DNA of 15,462 nt from Kiritimatiellales bacterium (GTDB lineage Bacteria; Verrucomicrobiota; Kiritimatiellia; Kiritimatiellales; Pontiellaceae). The stretch is from contig DAOUQA010000024.1 in the NCBI GenBank assembly GCA_030625905.1, positions 1 to 15,462 of the forward strand, given 5' to 3'. The notes beneath the pieces were generated by a model. It saw only the letters and a list, made by a program, of their open reading frames with translations. It was not told where the DNA came from and made no database searches. The number at the start of each line of letters is the position of its first letter. Within the stretch, counting starts at the first letter, position 1. Made by a program: the position numbers and the translations under genes. Shown here in pieces: positions 13,955 to 15,462 of the stretch.

Positions 13955-14515
13955 ATGAGAATTACAAGTGGAGTATTGCGCAATCGCCGCTTCAGCGTAC
14001 CGAAGCAGGAGGTGCGGCCAACGCAAGAGCGGGTGCGCGAGGCAGTTTTTTCATCGCTCGGCGGAAACTGCGAGGGGATGAAAGTGCTCGATCTCTTTGC
14101 GGGGGCGGGCAGTCTGGGGCTGGAGGCGTGGAGCCGGGGCGCGGAGGCAGTGGTTTTTGTGGAGCAAAGCCCGGCGGTCTGGAAAAACCTGCAGGCAAAT
14201 ATCCAGAGTCTGGACGGCAGCGGGCTGGGTTCGGTACGGTGCATCAAGGCCGATGCCATCTGCTATCTTGCACGAGCGGATGGGCCGTACGACCTGATTC
14301 TGGCCGACCCACCCTACGATCTTCCCGATGCCATGTCGCAGACATTGGAGGGAATTGCGAAGCATTCGGTTTTGACACCCGACGGAATTCTGGTGTACGA
14401 GTTGCGCTCATCGGATGCATTCGAGGTTCCCGTCGGCTGGAGGGTGCTTCGCGACAAAGCCTATGGCGATACGCGCATTCTGATACTGAAACAGAACAAC
14501 GAGGATGCACCATGA
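13955..14515 (+). CDS. rsmD: 16S rRNA (guanine(966)-N(2))-methyltransferase
   Basis: This 186-residue enzyme uses S-adenosylmethionine to methylate N2 of G966 in 16S rRNA during small-subunit assembly. Family features are the start MRITSGVLRNRRF (1-13), RPTQERVREAVFSSLG (21-36), the SAM-binding VLDLFAGAGSLGLEAWSRGA (44-63) and the catalytic ADPPYDLP (117-124). The length matches E. coli RsmD (about 198 residues). The ATG at 13955 is chosen because the RsmD family begins with this MRI block; the ribosome binding site is weak. Its stop overlaps the coaD start as ATGA, so the pair is translationally coupled. The rsmD-coaD pairing is widespread in bacteria and supports both calls. Confidence 0.95.
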   Translation: MRITSGVLRNRRFSVPKQEVRPTQERVREAVFSSLGGNCEGMKVLDLFAGAGSLGLEAWSRGAEAVVFVEQSPAVWKNLQANIQSLDGSGLGSVRCIKADAICYLARADGPYDLILADPPYDLPDAMSQTLEGIAKHSVLTPDGILVYELRSSDAFEVPVGWRVLRDKAYGDTRILILKQNNEDAP

Positions 14516-14991
14516 ATCAATCGGCGATATGTGCGGGAACCTTCGACCCCATTACCATGGGGCATCTGGACGTGATTGAACGCGCATCGCGTATTTTTCC
14601 GCGCGTGGTGATCGGTGTGGCGACCAAGGCGGGGAAAAATACGCTATTCAGCCTGGATGAACGCCTTGAATTGGTGCGCCAGTCCACGACACACATCAGA
14701 GGAGTTGAAGTGGACAGTTTTACCGGCCTATTGGTCGATTTCGCCGAATCCAAAGGGGTTCGTGTTGTTGTCCGCGGGTTGCGTGCTTTTTCGGACTTTG
14801 AATACGAGTTTCAAATGGCGCTCACCAACCGCAAGCTCAAGTCTGAGATCGAGACCATCTTCCTGATGCCGAAGCAGGACTACAGCTATGTCAGCTCCAG
14901 CAACGTTCGAGGCGTGGCGGAGCTAGGCGGCGATACCTCCGCCTTTGTTCCAGTCCCCGTCCAGCGAGCGCTTGATGCCAAGTTTGGCTAA
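14512..14991 (+). CDS. coaD: Phosphopantetheine adenylyltransferase
   Basis: This 159-residue cytoplasmic enzyme transfers AMP from ATP to 4'-phosphopantetheine, giving dephospho-CoA in the penultimate step of coenzyme A synthesis. It is usually a hexamer of nucleotidyltransferase folds. Motifs are AGTFDPITMGHLDVIERA (8-25), with the T/HxGH-type catalytic block (His18), VVRGLRAFSDFEYEFQMA (86-103) and YVSSSNVRGVAELGGD (126-141), the ISSTxVRE-type motif. The length is exactly that of typical bacterial CoaD. The ATG at 14512 overlaps the rsmD stop by 4 bases and has GAGGATG just upstream. A longer in-frame extension to 14128 is only a shadow of rsmD. Confidence 0.97.
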   Translation: MNQSAICAGTFDPITMGHLDVIERASRIFPRVVIGVATKAGKNTLFSLDERLELVRQSTTHIRGVEVDSFTGLLVDFAESKGVRVVVRGLRAFSDFEYEFQMALTNRKLKSEIETIFLMPKQDYSYVSSSNVRGVAELGGDTSAFVPVPVQRALDAKFG

Positions 14992-15025
14992 CGTTCACGC
15001 TCTGTAAGTTCCTGAAAAAACCCGG

Positions 15026-15054
15026 TTGATTTCCGGTTCCGGAGTGTGTAGCTT
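15026..15054 (+). promoter_or_regulatory. Possible promoter for tRNA-Ser
   Basis: TTGATT (15026-15031) and TAGCTT (15049-15054) are separated by 17 bases and lie 20 bases before the tRNA 5' end. The -35 box matches four of six consensus positions and the -10 box only three, so this is a weak prediction. The boxes fit the 83-bp gap after coaD. An imperfect AACC(C)GG/CCGGTT hairpin overlaps the -35 region. Confidence 0.3.
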
Positions 15055-15074
15055 TCCCGACTTGTTCCACTGCA

Positions 15075-15186
<112 letters not shown>

Positions 15187-15462
15187 GCGGCTCTCCCCCA
15201 AAGACGGGGGCAAGGGCGAATTTTCATTAACCACACATTACGATTACCCGCAACCGGTAATTCGTAAAATTCTTAAATCCATATGCTCGGCGCTGGATCC
15301 CTTCACGATAAATCCCGCAAGGGCGGTTGGAGGCTGAACTTTTGGCTGCCATTCTTTACACCGGTACTTCTGGCCTCTTTCATGCTGCTTTAGGGGTTGG
15401 AGCGGGCAGGGTTGGAACCCGAAAGCTGAAATGCTTTGGGCCAGGCATGCCGGCAGAAATCA
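15187..15462. other. Noncoding tail with a nested hairpin
   Basis: I find no gene in these 276 bp. An 11-bp stem with one bulge pairs TTACGATTACC (15238-15248) with GGTAATTCGTAA (15256-15267). It may be extended by GAATTTT (15218-15224) against AAAATTC (15266-15272). Around 15412-15423 GGGTTGGAACCC is a small palindrome. Reading frames here on either strand are short, and those crossing 15075-15164 are tRNA shadows. The region may hold the promoter of a gene beyond the window end. Confidence 0.4.

Noticed and set aside
15412..15423. GGGTTGGAACCC resembling a tRNA T-arm, possible tRNA remnant
   Set aside because: No acceptor, D or anticodon arm can be drawn around it, and the T-loop consensus TTCRA is missing.

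Overview
The window is a GC-rich, gene-dense bacterial chromosome segment of housekeeping type: eleven protein genes, two tRNAs and short intergenic gaps. I see no transposase, integrase, phage gene or CRISPR array. Several traits point to the PVC superphylum, and a Kiritimatiellota/Lentisphaerota-type organism is my best guess. These are a short glutamyl-tRNA reductase and a porphobilinogen deaminase without its C-terminal domain, both resembling the chlamydial enzymes as I remember them, and palindromes placed just after stop codons. This is inference; there is no rRNA or marker gene here to confirm it.

Layout. 1-128: a leader with GATTGCC heptamer repeats, a 16-bp inverted repeat and a hairpin that covers the ribosome binding site of the next gene. 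129-2901 (+): rodA and rng (RNase G/E), 10 bp apart, probably the end of an mre/rodA cell-shape operon. 2907-2976: a compact three-way-junction palindrome. 3003-4034 (+): galM. 4044-4062: a palindrome between converging genes. 4091-7900 (-): a tetrapyrrole operon transcribed sirC-hemA fusion, hemC-hemD fusion, hemB, with genes overlapping by 47 and 22 bp. 7901-8040: a divergent intergenic region. 8041-10017 (+): a WecA/TagO-like glycosyl-1-phosphate transferase fused to the membrane and Rossmann part of a CapD/WbpM-like protein. 10096-11397 (+): a PAS-PP2C (RsbU/SpoIIE-like) phosphatase whose 3' end runs antisense through tRNA-Asp(GTC) (11340-11416, -). 11487-13841 (-): proB-proA. 13955-14991 (+): rsmD-coaD with an ATGA overlap. 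15075-15164 (+): tRNA-Ser(GGA), followed by noncoding DNA with hairpins.

How the genes work together. The hem operon makes uroporphyrinogen III from glutamyl-tRNA by the C5 route, except for the aminomutase HemL, which is absent here. Its SirC domain adds a siroheme branch step. proB-proA supply glutamate semialdehyde for proline, so two glutamate-derived pathways lie in the window. RodA and the WecA-like fusion serve the envelope (peptidoglycan elongation; lipid-linked glycan initiation). RNase G, RsmD and the tRNAs serve RNA metabolism and translation; CoaD serves coenzyme A synthesis.

Most worth checking: the HemC half of HemCD lacks the domain carrying the cofactor-binding cysteine; the SirC-HemA and WecA-CapD(N) fusions; the phosphatase/tRNA-Asp antisense overlap; the palindromic elements; and the hairpin over the rodA start. 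I did not find a clearly new defence or mobile system.
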